Assembly (NCBI RefSeq): GCF_002013895.1
Contig: NZ_MAFQ01000005.1
Location: forward strand, 248,001-312,000
Source of the DNA: Mycobacteroides franklinii
GTDB taxonomy: Bacteria; Actinomycetota; Actinomycetes; Mycobacteriales; Mycobacteriaceae
DNA length: 64,000 bases
Direction: 5' to 3'
Shown: positions 1 to 10,110 of the stretch, piece by piece
Layout of the letters: each line of letters opens with the position of its first letter
How positions within the stretch are numbered: position 1 is the first letter of the stretch
Made by a program: the position numbers and the translations under genes
Notes under the pieces: model-generated
What the model was told of the DNA's origin: nothing
What the model saw: only the letters and a program-made list of their open reading frames with translations
Databases searched by the model: none

Positions 1-141
1 GATGCGGTTGAACTCGGTACCGAATCCGGGCGCGTCGAGACATTCCACCGGTATCCCAAGGGATTCGGCGAAAATCTGAGGGAATTGTTCCCAGTGGCGC
101 TTCTCGCGGCTCAGGCCGCGCAGCAGCAGCCACCGTGTCAT
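1..141 (-). CDS. alpha/beta hydrolase, N-terminal fragment
   Basis: Only the first 47 residues are in the window; the gene runs off the left edge. The start ATG overlaps the stop codon of the upstream methyltransferase by 4 nt (ATGA), so the two are translationally coupled. The fragment reads MTRWLLLRGLSREKRHW and then a segment ending in a DAPGFG turn, the usual early beta-strand and loop pattern of an alpha/beta hydrolase ('LLLRGL...W..F...LG..V...DAPGFG'). The nucleophile elbow and the catalytic acid and histidine lie outside the window, so the fold is only inferred and no substrate can be named. Confidence 0.6.
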   Translation of the reverse strand, partial: MTRWLLLRGLSREKRHWEQFPQIFAESLGIPVECLDAPGFGTEFNRI

Positions 142-815
142 CGCTTGATGCCCACAGTGAGGCGGTCGAACTCCACGAAGGGAAGGGTGAAGGGATGATG
201 TACTGGTCGCTGCACGGCGACCTCGAACCCCGCGTCTTCGAACATCTGGCGCATCTCGGCCTTGGACGGCACGCTCGCGGGCACGCGGTCACCGAATACC
301 CGGCGCAGGATGGGCGCCGACGTGCGGTCCGGTGTGAACGTCGTGATCGCCGTGAACCCGCCGGGGGCCAGCACGCGATGGAACTCGGCGAGTGCGGCGG
401 GCTGGTCAAAGAAATGGAAGGCCGACGTCGAGACCACGGCGTCCAGCGAGCCGTCGTCGAAAGGCAGCTTCTCGGCCGGCGCGAATTGCCAGTCGACCAG
501 CGACGAACGCACTTTTGCCTGGGCGAGCATCCCTGCAGACATGTCGACCCCGTGCACCTGCTCGGGTTCGAGTTCCTGTTGAATCCGCGTCGCCAGAATG
601 CCGGTACCGCAAGCGATATCCACAATCCGCTGGGATTGGTGCTGACGCAGCTGGGCAATCATCTCGTCCTGCGCGGGGCGATACACCCATTGTTGTAGCG
701 GCGCCCAGTCGTACGCTCTGGCGGCGCGACCCCAGAACCGCGTCACCTGGTCGTTGAAGGCGCGCCGTGGGACGGGGGATGGGCCGTTCGAGTGAAGGCC
801 ATCAGCAGTCGTCAT
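138..815 (-). CDS. class I SAM-dependent methyltransferase (UbiE/COQ5-like, methyltransf_11)
   Basis: A 225-residue protein with the class I SAM fold. Motif I is VDIACGTGILA near residue 70, followed by an acidic strand end (HGVDMSAGML), motif II-like LDAVVSTSAFHFFD, and the post-motif LAPGGF. This pattern fits small-molecule or lipid methyltransferases of the UbiE type; the substrate is not predictable. I chose the ATG giving MTTADGLHSN. An in-frame ATG 24 nt upstream (MLLAYLVP) is possible. The open frame continues further upstream only because it runs antisense-frame through the DUF427 gene. It overlaps the downstream hydrolase start by 4 nt, so the two probably form one transcript. Confidence 0.85.
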   Translation of the reverse strand: MTTADGLHSNGPSPVPRRAFNDQVTRFWGRAARAYDWAPLQQWVYRPAQDEMIAQLRQHQSQRIVDIACGTGILATRIQQELEPEQVHGVDMSAGMLAQAKVRSSLVDWQFAPAEKLPFDDGSLDAVVSTSAFHFFDQPAALAEFHRVLAPGGFTAITTFTPDRTSAPILRRVFGDRVPASVPSKAEMRQMFEDAGFEVAVQRPVHHPFTLPFVEFDRLTVGIKR

Positions 816-861
816 GGGCACAAGGTACGCCAGCAACATGGGGGTCGCCAGGTGGGTGCAT

Positions 862-1239
862 TCACTCTGCGGTGATGGTGACCCGGTCCGGGTAGAACGC
901 CAGATGGCGGGCGATCTGGGCGAGTGCCGGGAACGGGTCCTCATACGTCCAGACGGCGTCTTCGACCGTTCCGTCGGGCGTGCGCACCGAGTAGTAGGAG
1001 GCCTCGCCCTTGTACGGGCAGTAGGTATGGGTATCGGTGCGCTGCAGCACCTCCCAATTCGCCGCGTCCGGCGGGAGGTAGTACACCGGCGGGTAGTTGG
1101 ACTCCTGCAGCCGCAGGGCGTTGGTGGAGTCGGCGACAGAGACGTCGCCCGCGGTGACGACGACGTGTGTGCCCGAGGACGCGATGTCGATCGGATGGTC
1201 CGGGCCGGGAACCAAATGCGGCCTATCGAGGGTGGACAT
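862..1239 (-). CDS. DUF427 domain protein
   Basis: A 125-residue protein of the DUF427 (NTP_transf_9) family, small cytoplasmic beta-barrel proteins common in actinobacteria with no established reaction. Family hallmarks are visible: a tyrosine/proline segment NYPPVYYLPP around residues 53-62 and the conserved CPYKGEASYYSV stretch around residue 80. The chosen ATG gives MSTLDRPHLVPGP; an upstream in-frame start would add nine residues and is less likely. It lies 46 nt upstream of the methyltransferase on the same strand and is divergent from the acyl-CoA dehydrogenase. Confidence 0.85.
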   Translation of the reverse strand: MSTLDRPHLVPGPDHPIDIASSGTHVVVTAGDVSVADSTNALRLQESNYPPVYYLPPDAANWEVLQRTDTHTYCPYKGEASYYSVRTPDGTVEDAVWTYEDPFPALAQIARHLAFYPDRVTITAE

Positions 1240-1380
1240 GTTTCCGAGGGTAGGCGCTTTCCGCACACGGGCGACGGAGCCGTAGAAGATGGCTAGGCTT
1301 CCCTGGCTCCGCGGTGTCGAACGGCTGTACCGCTTCAGTTTCTAGCCGACACCCGGCCCCAGGGCGCTAGGGTCTGCGAC

Positions 1381-2562
1381 ATGGCTGCTGACGTTGATCG
1401 CACTGACCCCGACGAGCTGTTCGGTATCGACGCGCTGCTCAGCGATGAGGAGCGCGCCATCCGTGACAGCGTGCGTGCACTGGTTCAGGCGCGTGTGGTG
1501 CCGAACGTGCAGCGCTGGTACGAGCACGGTGACCTGCCGGTGCGCAAACTTGCGTTGGAGCTGGGCAAGATCGGTGTGCTCGGCATGCACCTGCAGGGTT
1601 ACGGATGTTCCGGAACATCCTCTCTTGCATATGGATTGGCGTGCATGGAGCTGGAAGCCGGAGACTCGGGGATCCGTTCGCTGGTGAGCGTGCAGGGGTC
1701 GTTGGCGATGTACGCCATCTACGCCTACGGGAGCGACGCGCAGAAACAGAAGTGGCTGCCGCGGATGGCGACCGGCGAGGAGCTGGGATGCTTCGGGCTG
1801 ACCGAGCCGGACTTCGGGTCCAACCCCGGCGGCATGCGCACCCATGCCCGGCGTGACGGCAATGACTGGATTCTCAACGGCACCAAGATGTGGATCACCA
1901 ACGGGTCCATCGCCGATGTCGCCGTCATCTGGGCGCAGACCGACGAGGGCGTCCGCGGCTTCCTGGTCTCGACCGATTCGGCGGGATTCGACGCCCAGAC
2001 CATCCACTCCAAGATGTCGCTGCGTGCGTCGGTGACTGCCGAACTCAGTCTCGTCGATGTACGGGTGCCGGAGAAGAACCGGCTGCCGCTGGCGATCGGG
2101 CTCAAGGCCCCGCTGTCATGCCTTAACGAGGCGCGCTTCGGCATCATCTTTGGCTCCATGGGAGCGGCCCGTGAATGTCTGCGTACCGCACTGGAATACG
2201 CGCTTACCCGGGAGCAATTCGATCGCCCGATCGCGGGCTTTCAGCTGACCCAGGAGAAGCTGGCTAATATGACGCTCGAGTACGGCAAGGGATTGCTGCT
2301 GGCGTTGCATCTGGGCCGTCGTAAGGACACCGGCACGCTGGTCACCCCGCAAGTCAGCCTGGGCAAGCTCAACAATGTGCGCGAGGCCATCGAGATCGCC
2401 CGAACGGCCCGGACAATCCTTGGTGCTAACGGCATTTCGGGCGAGTACCCGGTGATGCGACATGCCAACAACCTGGAATCGGTGCTGACCTACGAGGGCA
2501 CCAGCGAGATGCACACGCTGGTGATCGGCCAGGCCCTGACCGGGATCGCGGCGTTCCGGTAG
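1381..2562 (+). CDS. acyl-CoA dehydrogenase, glutaryl-CoA dehydrogenase-like
   Basis: A 393-residue FAD-dependent acyl-CoA dehydrogenase that would introduce the alpha,beta double bond into an acyl-CoA. The FAD/substrate loop CFGLTEPDFGSNPGGM is near residue 140 and WITNGSIADVAVIWA follows, both typical of the glutaryl-CoA dehydrogenase branch. Near the C terminus YEGTSEMH carries Glu372 at the position of the catalytic base, followed by IGQALTGIAAF, again as in glutaryl-CoA dehydrogenases. An arginine-bearing pattern for the dicarboxylate cannot be confirmed by eye, so short-chain acyl-CoA remains possible. It is convergent with the ketoacyl synthase, with a strong hairpin between them. Confidence 0.88.
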   Translation: MAADVDRTDPDELFGIDALLSDEERAIRDSVRALVQARVVPNVQRWYEHGDLPVRKLALELGKIGVLGMHLQGYGCSGTSSLAYGLACMELEAGDSGIRSLVSVQGSLAMYAIYAYGSDAQKQKWLPRMATGEELGCFGLTEPDFGSNPGGMRTHARRDGNDWILNGTKMWITNGSIADVAVIWAQTDEGVRGFLVSTDSAGFDAQTIHSKMSLRASVTAELSLVDVRVPEKNRLPLAIGLKAPLSCLNEARFGIIFGSMGAARECLRTALEYALTREQFDRPIAGFQLTQEKLANMTLEYGKGLLLALHLGRRKDTGTLVTPQVSLGKLNNVREAIEIARTARTILGANGISGEYPVMRHANNLESVLTYEGTSEMHTLVIGQALTGIAAFR

Positions 2563-2579
2563 TCACTCACCCGAACGCC

Positions 2580-2636
2580 GACACGCCGCCTGGCTGCGGA
2601 ATCGTGCGATACGAATCCGCCGCCAGACGGCGTGTC
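2580..2636. terminator. long hairpin between convergent genes (bidirectional terminator or repeat element)
   Basis: Two 26-nt arms (2580-2605 and 2611-2636) pair almost completely around a 5-nt loop GCGAT. The outer tips are GACACGCCG and CGGCGTGTC; the inner part is GCGGAATCGT against ACGAATCCGC. There are only a few mismatches. No T-tract follows, which is normal for mycobacterial terminators. It fills the gap between the stops of the acyl-CoA dehydrogenase and the ketoacyl synthase, so it could stop transcription from both sides. The same outer tips recur at 61114-61170, again between convergent genes. Confidence 0.7.
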
Positions 2637-2652
2637 AAGGAAGAGAAGTGGT

Positions 2653-3921
2653 TCAGTACTTGCCGAGGGCGATCGCCACGTTGTGGCCACCGAACCCGAA
2701 CGAGTTGTTGACCGCGTACTTGTAGTCGCCCTTGCGGGGCTCCTTGCTGACGATGTCGAGATCGATCTCCGGATCCGGCGTCTCATAGTTGAGGGTGGGC
2801 GGAATGATGCCCTCCTGCAACGACTTCACCGTGATGATGGCCTCGACAGCACCGACCGCGCCGACGGAGTGCCCGAGGGCACCCTTGGGGGCATAGACCG
2901 CGGCGTGCTGCAGGCCGGACTTGTGGATGGCCCTGCCCTCGGCGACGTCACCGACACTGGTGGCAGTGGCGTGCGCGTTGACGTGGTCGATGTCCTTGGC
3001 GTCGAGCCCGGCGGTCTCCAGAGCCCGGTTCATGGCCTTGGCGGCGCCGATACCGTCCGGATGCGGTGCCACCACGTGGTATCCGTCCGAGGTGATACCC
3101 GCACCGAGAAGCCGTGCGTAGATCCGCGCGCCGCGCGCCTTGGCGTGCTCCTCGGTCTCGATGACCATGAGCGCGCCACCCTCGCCGAACACGAAGCCGG
3201 TGCGGTTCTTGTCGAACGGCCGCGATGCCCCCGCAGGGTTGTCGTTGTCGGTGGACATCACGATGCGCATATTGGCGAATGCGGCGATGGGTGCGGCCTC
3301 GATGGCGGCCTCGATACCACCGCAGATGGCGATATCGGCATCGCCGTAAGCGATCTGACGCCAGGCGTGCGCGATGCCCTCGTTACCGGAGGCACACGCC
3401 GACACCGGGGTGATGACACCACCGCGCGCCTTGCGTTCCAGCCCGATGACGGCGGCCGGACCGTTGGGCATGAACATCTGAACCGTAAGGGGCGAAACGG
3501 CTTTCGTGCCCCTGGCGCGCATCTCGTCGTAGGCCTCGACCAACTTCTCGCCGCCACCCAGCCCGGTGCCCACGGAAACCGTCAGGCGCTCCAGATCGAT
3601 GTCCTCGGGAGCCCCCGCGTCTTCCCAGACCTGACGGCCCAGGATCGCCGCCAGGCGCTGAACATAGGACAGGCGGCGAAGCTCGATCTTCGTCATGTCC
3701 TTGTCGAAGTCGCGGACCTTGAGGTGTCCGCCGATCTTCACCGGGAGGTCGTACTGAGCGACGAAATCGTCGTCGAGTACGCGAATGCCGCTCTCGCCGG
3801 CGAGTAGCCCCTTCCAGGTGCCCTCGACGTCGGGTGCGATTGACGTCGTCATGGCCATGCCGGTCACGACGATGTTCGGAAAGCCGCCATTTGCGGTAGA
3901 TGGTTTGGTCACTGTCGACAT
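2653..3921 (-). CDS. beta-ketoacyl-ACP synthase II, KasA/KasB-type, stand-alone
   Basis: A 422-residue condensing enzyme that adds malonyl-ACP units to acyl-ACP in mycolate-type FAS-II elongation. The thiolase-fold catalytic set is complete: Cys176 in TPVSACASG, His317 in NAHATAT, Lys346 and His351 in [17 protein letters not shown], and the C-terminal [10 protein letters not shown] loop. The N terminus carries PSTANGGFP as in KasA, whereas the core ([38 protein letters not shown]) is closer to KasB as I remember these proteins. It is not beside acpM, fabD or accD6, so it is a paralogue outside the FAS-II operon. A G-rich ribosome-binding site abuts the ATG. Confidence 0.92.
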   Translation of the reverse strand: MSTVTKPSTANGGFPNIVVTGMAMTTSIAPDVEGTWKGLLAGESGIRVLDDDFVAQYDLPVKIGGHLKVRDFDKDMTKIELRRLSYVQRLAAILGRQVWEDAGAPEDIDLERLTVSVGTGLGGGEKLVEAYDEMRARGTKAVSPLTVQMFMPNGPAAVIGLERKARGGVITPVSACASGNEGIAHAWRQIAYGDADIAICGGIEAAIEAAPIAAFANMRIVMSTDNDNPAGASRPFDKNRTGFVFGEGGALMVIETEEHAKARGARIYARLLGAGITSDGYHVVAPHPDGIGAAKAMNRALETAGLDAKDIDHVNAHATATSVGDVAEGRAIHKSGLQHAAVYAPKGALGHSVGAVGAVEAIITVKSLQEGIIPPTLNYETPDPEIDLDIVSKEPRKGDYKYAVNNSFGFGGHNVAIALGKY

Positions 3922-4071
3922 CCCCCCATGGACATGTACGTGGCACGCACGTTCTATCCCCTTTCGAACTCTGCTCTGAGCTATCTGCTAGCCCGAATTT
4001 TAGTGAGTTGTCTGCTAGCGAACTCCGTCCGGGTAGGTTGCCAGGCGGATTCGCTCATGAACCCTATGCGA

Positions 4072-4096
4072 AATTTGTGGAGGAACTGCACAAATT
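4072..4096. promoter_or_regulatory. inverted repeat in the 361-nt divergent gap (candidate operator)
   Basis: The gap 3922-4282 separates the divergent ketoacyl synthase and methyltransferase genes and holds no convincing gene. It contains a perfect 8-nt inverted repeat AATTTGTG / CACAAATT with a 9-nt spacer, which suits a dimeric repressor. Closer to the synthase there is a direct repeat of TCTGCTAGC at 3984-3992 and 4011-4019. Neither can be assigned to a regulator. Confidence 0.35.
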
Positions 4097-4240
4097 GGCC
4101 AAGTGTGTCCTGATGGTTGACGTTCTTGTGCGATGGGTAACAAAGATGACGGGCAAATGAATGAAGGGTTGAGTTACCTGGGCTCCACCTGGGCGAATGT
4201 GACCTGTTGCACAATGCCCGCCACGGATGCAGATCGGTAG

Positions 4241-6012
<1,772 letters not shown>

Positions 6013-6049
6013 CGGAGCACTGCCCCCAGGGGTGCGGGGTTCTCAGGTC

Positions 6050-6091
6050 CCAACTGGTTGGTTACCATCGGTGATACAGCTCACTTAGCTG
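6050..6091. promoter_or_regulatory. two short palindromes upstream of the aldehyde dehydrogenase operon
   Basis: CCAAC-TG-GTTGG (6050-6061) and CAGCT-CACTT-AGCTG (6077-6091) lie 77 to 118 nt before the aldehyde dehydrogenase start. The second extends imperfectly outward (GATA..TATC). Paired palindromes of this size in front of a catabolic cassette suggest an operator for a TetR-like repressor, but none is encoded next door. Confidence 0.35.
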
Positions 6092-6167
6092 ATATCGCGA
6101 GTCCGTGTGCACGTGTGTGACCTGCGGAGATGCGCTCACTATGAGCCTGCCATCGAGAGGAACGGAT

Positions 6168-7586
6168 ATGACCACCGAGATCTCTACGCCCGCCGACCAG
6201 CACGCTGCGGCCGAGCCCTCACGCATTCCGGGGATCGTTCGGGGCCTGCGGGAGACGTTCGCGACAGGCCGGACACGCGACTACCACTGGCGCAAAGCGC
6301 AGCTCGTCGGTTTGGAGCGGCTCTTCTCCGAGAACGAAGCCGCCATCGCGACCGCCCTGCACGAGGATTTGGGCCGTTCGTCGGCCGAGGCCTGGATCGC
6401 CGACGTTGTCGGTTCGGTCGTAGAGGTCGTCTACGCGCGTAAGAACCTGCGCCGCTGGATGCGACGCAAGCGCGTGCGCGGTCTTCCGCTGGCGCAGCAG
6501 CCGGCGAAGGCGTGGTCGGTACCCGAGCCGTACGGCACGGTGCTGGTCATCGGTGCGTGGAACTTCCCGCTGTACCTCACGCTCGGGCCGGTGGTCGGCG
6601 CGCTGGCGGCGGGCAACACGGTGGCCATCAAGCCATCGGAGATCGCGCCGGCCTCATCGGCATTGATGGCCAAGCTCATTCCGCAGTACCTGGACCCGCA
6701 TGCGGTGGTCGTCGTGGAGGGCGACGGTTCGGTCACCCAGGAACTGCTGGCCCAAGGTTTCGACAAGGCGCTGTTCACCGGCGGTACCGAGATCGGCAAG
6801 CGCATCTTGGAAGGTGCTGCGGCGCATCTGACTCCGGTCGCGCTGGAGCTCGGCGGCAAGTCGCCGGTGTACGTAGCCGCCGATGCCAACATCGAGGTGG
6901 CGGCCCGCCGCATCGGATACATGAAGGGGCTCAACTCCGGTCAGGTATGTCTGGCCCCCGACTACGTCCTCGTCGATCCCGCAGTGCGCGACGAGCTGGT
7001 GGAGAAGATCACGGCAGCGTGGGCAGAGTTCCAGGCCGACAAGGAATCCAAGGGACTGCGGGTGGTCAACCAGCGCCAGTTTGATCGTCTGGTCGGGTAC
7101 CTGGCGGCGACCGAAGGAGAGGTCGCGGCGGGCGGCGGCTCCGACGCATCGGCGCTCACCATCGAGCCGACGATCGTGGTCGACCCGAGCGCGGACGAGC
7201 CGCTCATGCAGAACGAGATCTTCGGGCCGATCCTGCCGGTGCTGACCGCCGACTCGCTGGACGACGCCATTGACTTCATCAACTCGCGGCCAAAGCCGTT
7301 GGCGGCCTATGCCTTCACCGAGTCCAAGAAGACGGGTAACCGGTTTATCGACGATGTTCCCGCGGGCGGCACCGTGATCAACCACCTGCTGTATCACGCC
7401 GTCATCCCGAACTTGCCGTTCGGTGGCGTCGGTGCCAGCGGCATGGGTGCCTACCACGGTAAGGCGGGCTTCGACGAGTTCAGCCACCTCAAGTCGACTC
7501 TGTACAAGAGCACCAAGATGGATCTCAAGCTTCCCTACCCTCCGTATCTGGAGAAGAACCTGAAGCTGATGAAAAAGCTTATGTAA
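6168..7586 (+). CDS. aldehyde dehydrogenase, class 3-like
   Basis: A 472-residue NAD(P)-dependent aldehyde dehydrogenase oxidising an aldehyde to its acid. The NAD-binding region includes PYGTVLVIGAWNFPLYLTLGP, the glycine loop FTGGTEIGKRI follows, and ELGGKSPVYV carries the general-base glutamate. The catalytic cysteine is Cys261 in NSGQVCLAPDYVL. The tail NLPFGGVGASGMGAYHGKAGFDEFSH is typical of class 3 and fatty-aldehyde dehydrogenases. It matches the position of M. tuberculosis Rv0147. I chose ATG 6168 because GAGAGGAAC sits 8-10 nt upstream; an in-frame ATG 63 nt earlier has no support. It heads a run of four co-directional lipid/aldehyde genes. Confidence 0.92.
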   Translation: MTTEISTPADQHAAAEPSRIPGIVRGLRETFATGRTRDYHWRKAQLVGLERLFSENEAAIATALHEDLGRSSAEAWIADVVGSVVEVVYARKNLRRWMRRKRVRGLPLAQQPAKAWSVPEPYGTVLVIGAWNFPLYLTLGPVVGALAAGNTVAIKPSEIAPASSALMAKLIPQYLDPHAVVVVEGDGSVTQELLAQGFDKALFTGGTEIGKRILEGAAAHLTPVALELGGKSPVYVAADANIEVAARRIGYMKGLNSGQVCLAPDYVLVDPAVRDELVEKITAAWAEFQADKESKGLRVVNQRQFDRLVGYLAATEGEVAAGGGSDASALTIEPTIVVDPSADEPLMQNEIFGPILPVLTADSLDDAIDFINSRPKPLAAYAFTESKKTGNRFIDDVPAGGTVINHLLYHAVIPNLPFGGVGASGMGAYHGKAGFDEFSHLKSTLYKSTKMDLKLPYPPYLEKNLKLMKKLM

Positions 7587-7641
7587 CAAAGCTTTTAGTT
7601 TCACTCAACCCAATGAAGTGTCAAGTGAATAGGAGTTCTGC

Positions 7642-8508
7642 ATGCCGGGAGTGCAAGACCGGGTAATTGTCGTGACCGGAGCCGGAGGGGGACTGGGCCG
7701 CGAGTACGCGCTCACCCTCGCTGGCGAGGGCGCTCAGGTCGTCGTCAACGACTTGGGCGGTGCCCGGGACGGATCGGGCGCGGGGTCTGCGATGGCGGAC
7801 GGCGTGGTCGACGAGATCAAGGCGGCCGGTGGCCGGGCGGTCGCCAACTATGACAGCGTCGCCACCGAAGAAGGTGCGGCCAACATCGTGAAGACCACAC
7901 TCGACGAGTTCGGGGCCATTCACGGTGTGGTGAGCAATGCAGGCATCCTGCGGGACGGCACGTTCCACAAGATGACCTACGACAATTGGCATGCGGTGCA
8001 ACAGGTTCACCTGTACGGCGGATACAACATCACCCGCGCGGCGTGGCCGCATTTCCGCGAGCAGGGCTACGGCCGGATCGTGGTCGCCACCTCGACCAGT
8101 GGTCTGTTCGGCAACTTCGGTCAGGCCAACTACGGCGCGGCCAAGCTCGGCCTCGTCGGCCTCATCAACACCCTCGCGCTGGAGGGGGCCAAGTACAACA
8201 TTCACTCCAACGCGATCGCTCCGATCGCCGCCACCCGCATGACCGCCGACATCGCCTCCGAAGCAGTGCTGGAACAACTGCCGCCGTCCTTCGTGGCGCC
8301 GGTCGTCGGATACCTGTGCACGGAGGAAAGCGCCGACAACGGTTCGGTTTTCGTGGTGGGCGGCGGCAAGGTGCAGCGCGTGGCGCTCTTTGAGAACGCC
8401 GGTGCCACCTTCGCCTCTCCGCCGACGGTCGACGAGGTCGCCGCGCGCTGGGGTGAGATCGAGGATCTCTCCACCGTCACCAAAGCCGGCCCCCCGTCGC
8501 TCGCATGA
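7642..8508 (+). CDS. SDR, (3R)-hydroxyacyl-CoA dehydrogenase-like
   Basis: A 288-residue short-chain dehydrogenase close to the dehydrogenase domain of peroxisomal multifunctional enzyme type 2, so the likely reaction is NAD-dependent oxidation of (3R)-hydroxyacyl-CoA. The cofactor motif is VTGAGGGLGREYAL near residue 11, then VVVNDLGGARDGSG, SNAGILRD at residues 98-105, and the catalytic Ser151-153/Tyr164/Lys168 set in STSGLFGNFGQANYGAAK. AGGAG precedes the ATG. It matches Rv0148 in position. Its stop overlaps the start of the MDR gene (ATGA), and a MaoC hydratase follows, which would make the matching substrate. Confidence 0.92.
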   Translation: MPGVQDRVIVVTGAGGGLGREYALTLAGEGAQVVVNDLGGARDGSGAGSAMADGVVDEIKAAGGRAVANYDSVATEEGAANIVKTTLDEFGAIHGVVSNAGILRDGTFHKMTYDNWHAVQQVHLYGGYNITRAAWPHFREQGYGRIVVATSTSGLFGNFGQANYGAAKLGLVGLINTLALEGAKYNIHSNAIAPIAATRMTADIASEAVLEQLPPSFVAPVVGYLCTEESADNGSVFVVGGGKVQRVALFENAGATFASPPTVDEVAARWGEIEDLSTVTKAGPPSLA

Positions 8509-9470
8509 AAGCGATACAGGCGCAGTCGTTATCAGGCCCGGAAGGCCTGGTGTACACCGATGTGGAAACACCGGGAGCCGGACCTAACGTCGTCATCGTC
8601 GACGTCAAGGCCGCGGGGGTCTGCTTCCCCGACTATTTGATGACCAAGGGCGAATACCAGCTGAAGATGGAGCCACCCTTCGTTCCGGGGATCGAGACCG
8701 CCGGCGTGGTGCGCTCGGCTCCCGAGGGCGCCGCGGTGAAACCCGGTGACCGGGTGATGGCCTTCAATTTCATTGGCGGATACGCCGAACGCGTTGCAGT
8801 GGGGCCTTCCAATGTGCTTCCTACGCCTCCCGAGCTGGATGATGCGGAGGCCGTGGCGCTCATCGCCAACTACCACACGATGTACTTCGCCTATGCCCGC
8901 CGCGGACACTTGCGTGCCGGCGAGACGGTGCTGGTGCTGGGTGCTGCCGGTGGCATCGGTACCGCGGCGATCCAGATTGCCAAGGGCATGGGCGCGAGGG
9001 TCATCGCCGTGGTCAACCGGACGGCCGCAACGGAATTCGTGTACAGCGTGGGTGCTGATGTCGTGTTGCCGCTGGAAGAAGGCTGGGCCAAGGCCGTACG
9101 CGAGGCCACCGGCGGCGTGGGTGTCGACATGGTGGTCGACCCGATCGGTGGCCCGGCATTCGACGACGCGGTGCGCACGTTGGCCCCCGAAGGGCGCTTG
9201 CTGGTCGTCGGATTCGCCGCCGGTGGGATACCGACCATCAAGGTGAATCGGTTGCTGCTGCGCAATGCGTCGTTGGTCGGTGTGGCCTGGGGCGAGTTCT
9301 TGCGCACGCACGCTGACTATCTGTACGAGACCCAGGCGGGGCTGGCCAAGCTCGTTACGGAGGGCATGCGCCCGCCCATAAGCGCGCGTATCCCGCTGTC
9401 GGAAGGCCGTCAGGCGTTGCAGGACTTCGCCGACGGGAAGGTGTACGGGAAGATGGTGTTGGTGCCGTAA
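8505..9470 (+). CDS. zinc-free MDR oxidoreductase (NADPH:quinone oxidoreductase-like)
   Basis: A 321-residue medium-chain dehydrogenase/reductase without the structural and catalytic zinc cysteines, as in quinone oxidoreductase and enoyl reductases. The N-terminal GroES-like domain has the typical VCFPDYLMTKGEYQ and PFVPGIETAGVV segments. The Rossmann motif VLGAAGGIGTAAIQIAKGMGA is near residue 145. It matches Rv0149. It is coupled on both sides: its start overlaps the SDR stop and its stop overlaps the MaoC start (TAATG). The true acceptor could be an enoyl thioester rather than a quinone. Confidence 0.9.
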   Translation: MKAIQAQSLSGPEGLVYTDVETPGAGPNVVIVDVKAAGVCFPDYLMTKGEYQLKMEPPFVPGIETAGVVRSAPEGAAVKPGDRVMAFNFIGGYAERVAVGPSNVLPTPPELDDAEAVALIANYHTMYFAYARRGHLRAGETVLVLGAAGGIGTAAIQIAKGMGARVIAVVNRTAATEFVYSVGADVVLPLEEGWAKAVREATGGVGVDMVVDPIGGPAFDDAVRTLAPEGRLLVVGFAAGGIPTIKVNRLLLRNASLVGVAWGEFLRTHADYLYETQAGLAKLVTEGMRPPISARIPLSEGRQALQDFADGKVYGKMVLVP

Positions 9471-9916
9471 TGACCAAGATCTTCAATGGAATTGACGAAA
9501 TCACCACCGGCGATCTGGGCACCAGCGATTGGCTGCTGGTTGACCAGGAGCGCGTCAACACCTTCGCCGACGCCACCGGTGATCACCAGTGGATTCACGT
9601 CGACCCCGAACGAGCCGCCGACGGTCCGTTCGGGGGCACCATTGCGCACGGACTGCTGACGTTGTCGCTGCTCCCGCACTTTCAGTTCGAGCTGATTCGT
9701 GTCGACAACATCGCCATGGGAATCAACTACGGCTACAACAAGGTTCGATTCATCAATCCGGTGAAGGTCGGATCGAGGTTGCGAGCGCGTGCCGAGGTGA
9801 CCAATATCGAACAGAAGCCCGGCTCGGTGGACGTGACGATCGTGACCACCGTCGAGATCGAAGGTGCCGACAAGCCAGCCTGTGTGGCCGAATCGATTTC
9901 GCGCTACATCGCCTGA
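9470..9916 (+). CDS. MaoC-like (R)-specific enoyl-CoA/enoyl-thioester hydratase
   Basis: A 148-residue single hot-dog-fold hydratase. The catalytic signature is clear: ADATGDHQWIHVDPERA (Asp and His dyad) followed by GPFGGTIAHGLLTLSLLP. The rest, INYGYNKVRFINPVKVGSRLRARAEV, is the MaoC_dehydratas pattern and is very like M. tuberculosis Rv0130 (HtdZ) as I recall it. It would hydrate trans-2-enoyl thioesters to (3R)-hydroxyacyl thioesters, the substrate of the SDR encoded upstream. It is the last gene of the cassette and overlaps the MDR stop by one nt. Confidence 0.92.
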   Translation: MTKIFNGIDEITTGDLGTSDWLLVDQERVNTFADATGDHQWIHVDPERAADGPFGGTIAHGLLTLSLLPHFQFELIRVDNIAMGINYGYNKVRFINPVKVGSRLRARAEVTNIEQKPGSVDVTIVTTVEIEGADKPACVAESISRYIA

Positions 9917-9931
9917 CGCTCACGGAACGGA

Positions 9932-10063
9932 TCAGAGGTCCGGGGCGAGGTGTTCGAGGTGTTCTACGCGTAACTCGCCCTTCGGGACGAAAGACAGCAC
10001 GGTTTCGGGGCCTGATACCCATTCTCGCTCAACGGAATCGTGACCTGCCGGTTTGTCGTCCAT
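9932..10063 (-). CDS. possible small acidic protein (43 aa)
   Basis: A 43-residue open frame from ATG 10063 to TGA, reading MDDKPAGHDSVEREWVSGP and ending RVEHLEHLAPDL. It has mostly GC-rich third positions, a hydrophilic start and a plausible beta/helix alternation. It is convergent with the MaoC gene and divergent from the mce operon, with an 8-nt-arm hairpin 14 nt upstream of its start. No family is recognised and there is no strong ribosome-binding site, so it may be chance. Confidence 0.35.
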   Translation of the reverse strand: MDDKPAGHDSVEREWVSGPETVLSFVPKGELRVEHLEHLAPDL

Positions 10064-10076
10064 TGTCAAGAAGTTG

Positions 10077-10099
10077 GACACCCCACATAGCGGGGTGTC
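10077..10099. promoter_or_regulatory. perfect inverted repeat GACACCCC-N7-GGGGTGTC
   Basis: Eight-nt arms at 10077-10084 and 10092-10099 around ACATAGC, in the gap between the MaoC gene and the mce operon. It could be a compact hairpin or an operator. With the palindrome just downstream it marks this gap as regulatory. Confidence 0.4.
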
Positions 10100-10110
10100 G
10101 AAAATCTCAC

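Noticed and set aside
816..1268. Upstream extension of the first methyltransferase frame
   Set aside because: It lies in another frame of the DUF427 gene and gives a low-complexity Arg/Pro/Ser/Thr-rich sequence with no methyltransferase features.
2632..3807. 391-aa open frame opposite the ketoacyl synthase
   Set aside because: It is a GC-rich antisense shadow; the opposite strand encodes a complete KAS enzyme with all catalytic residues.
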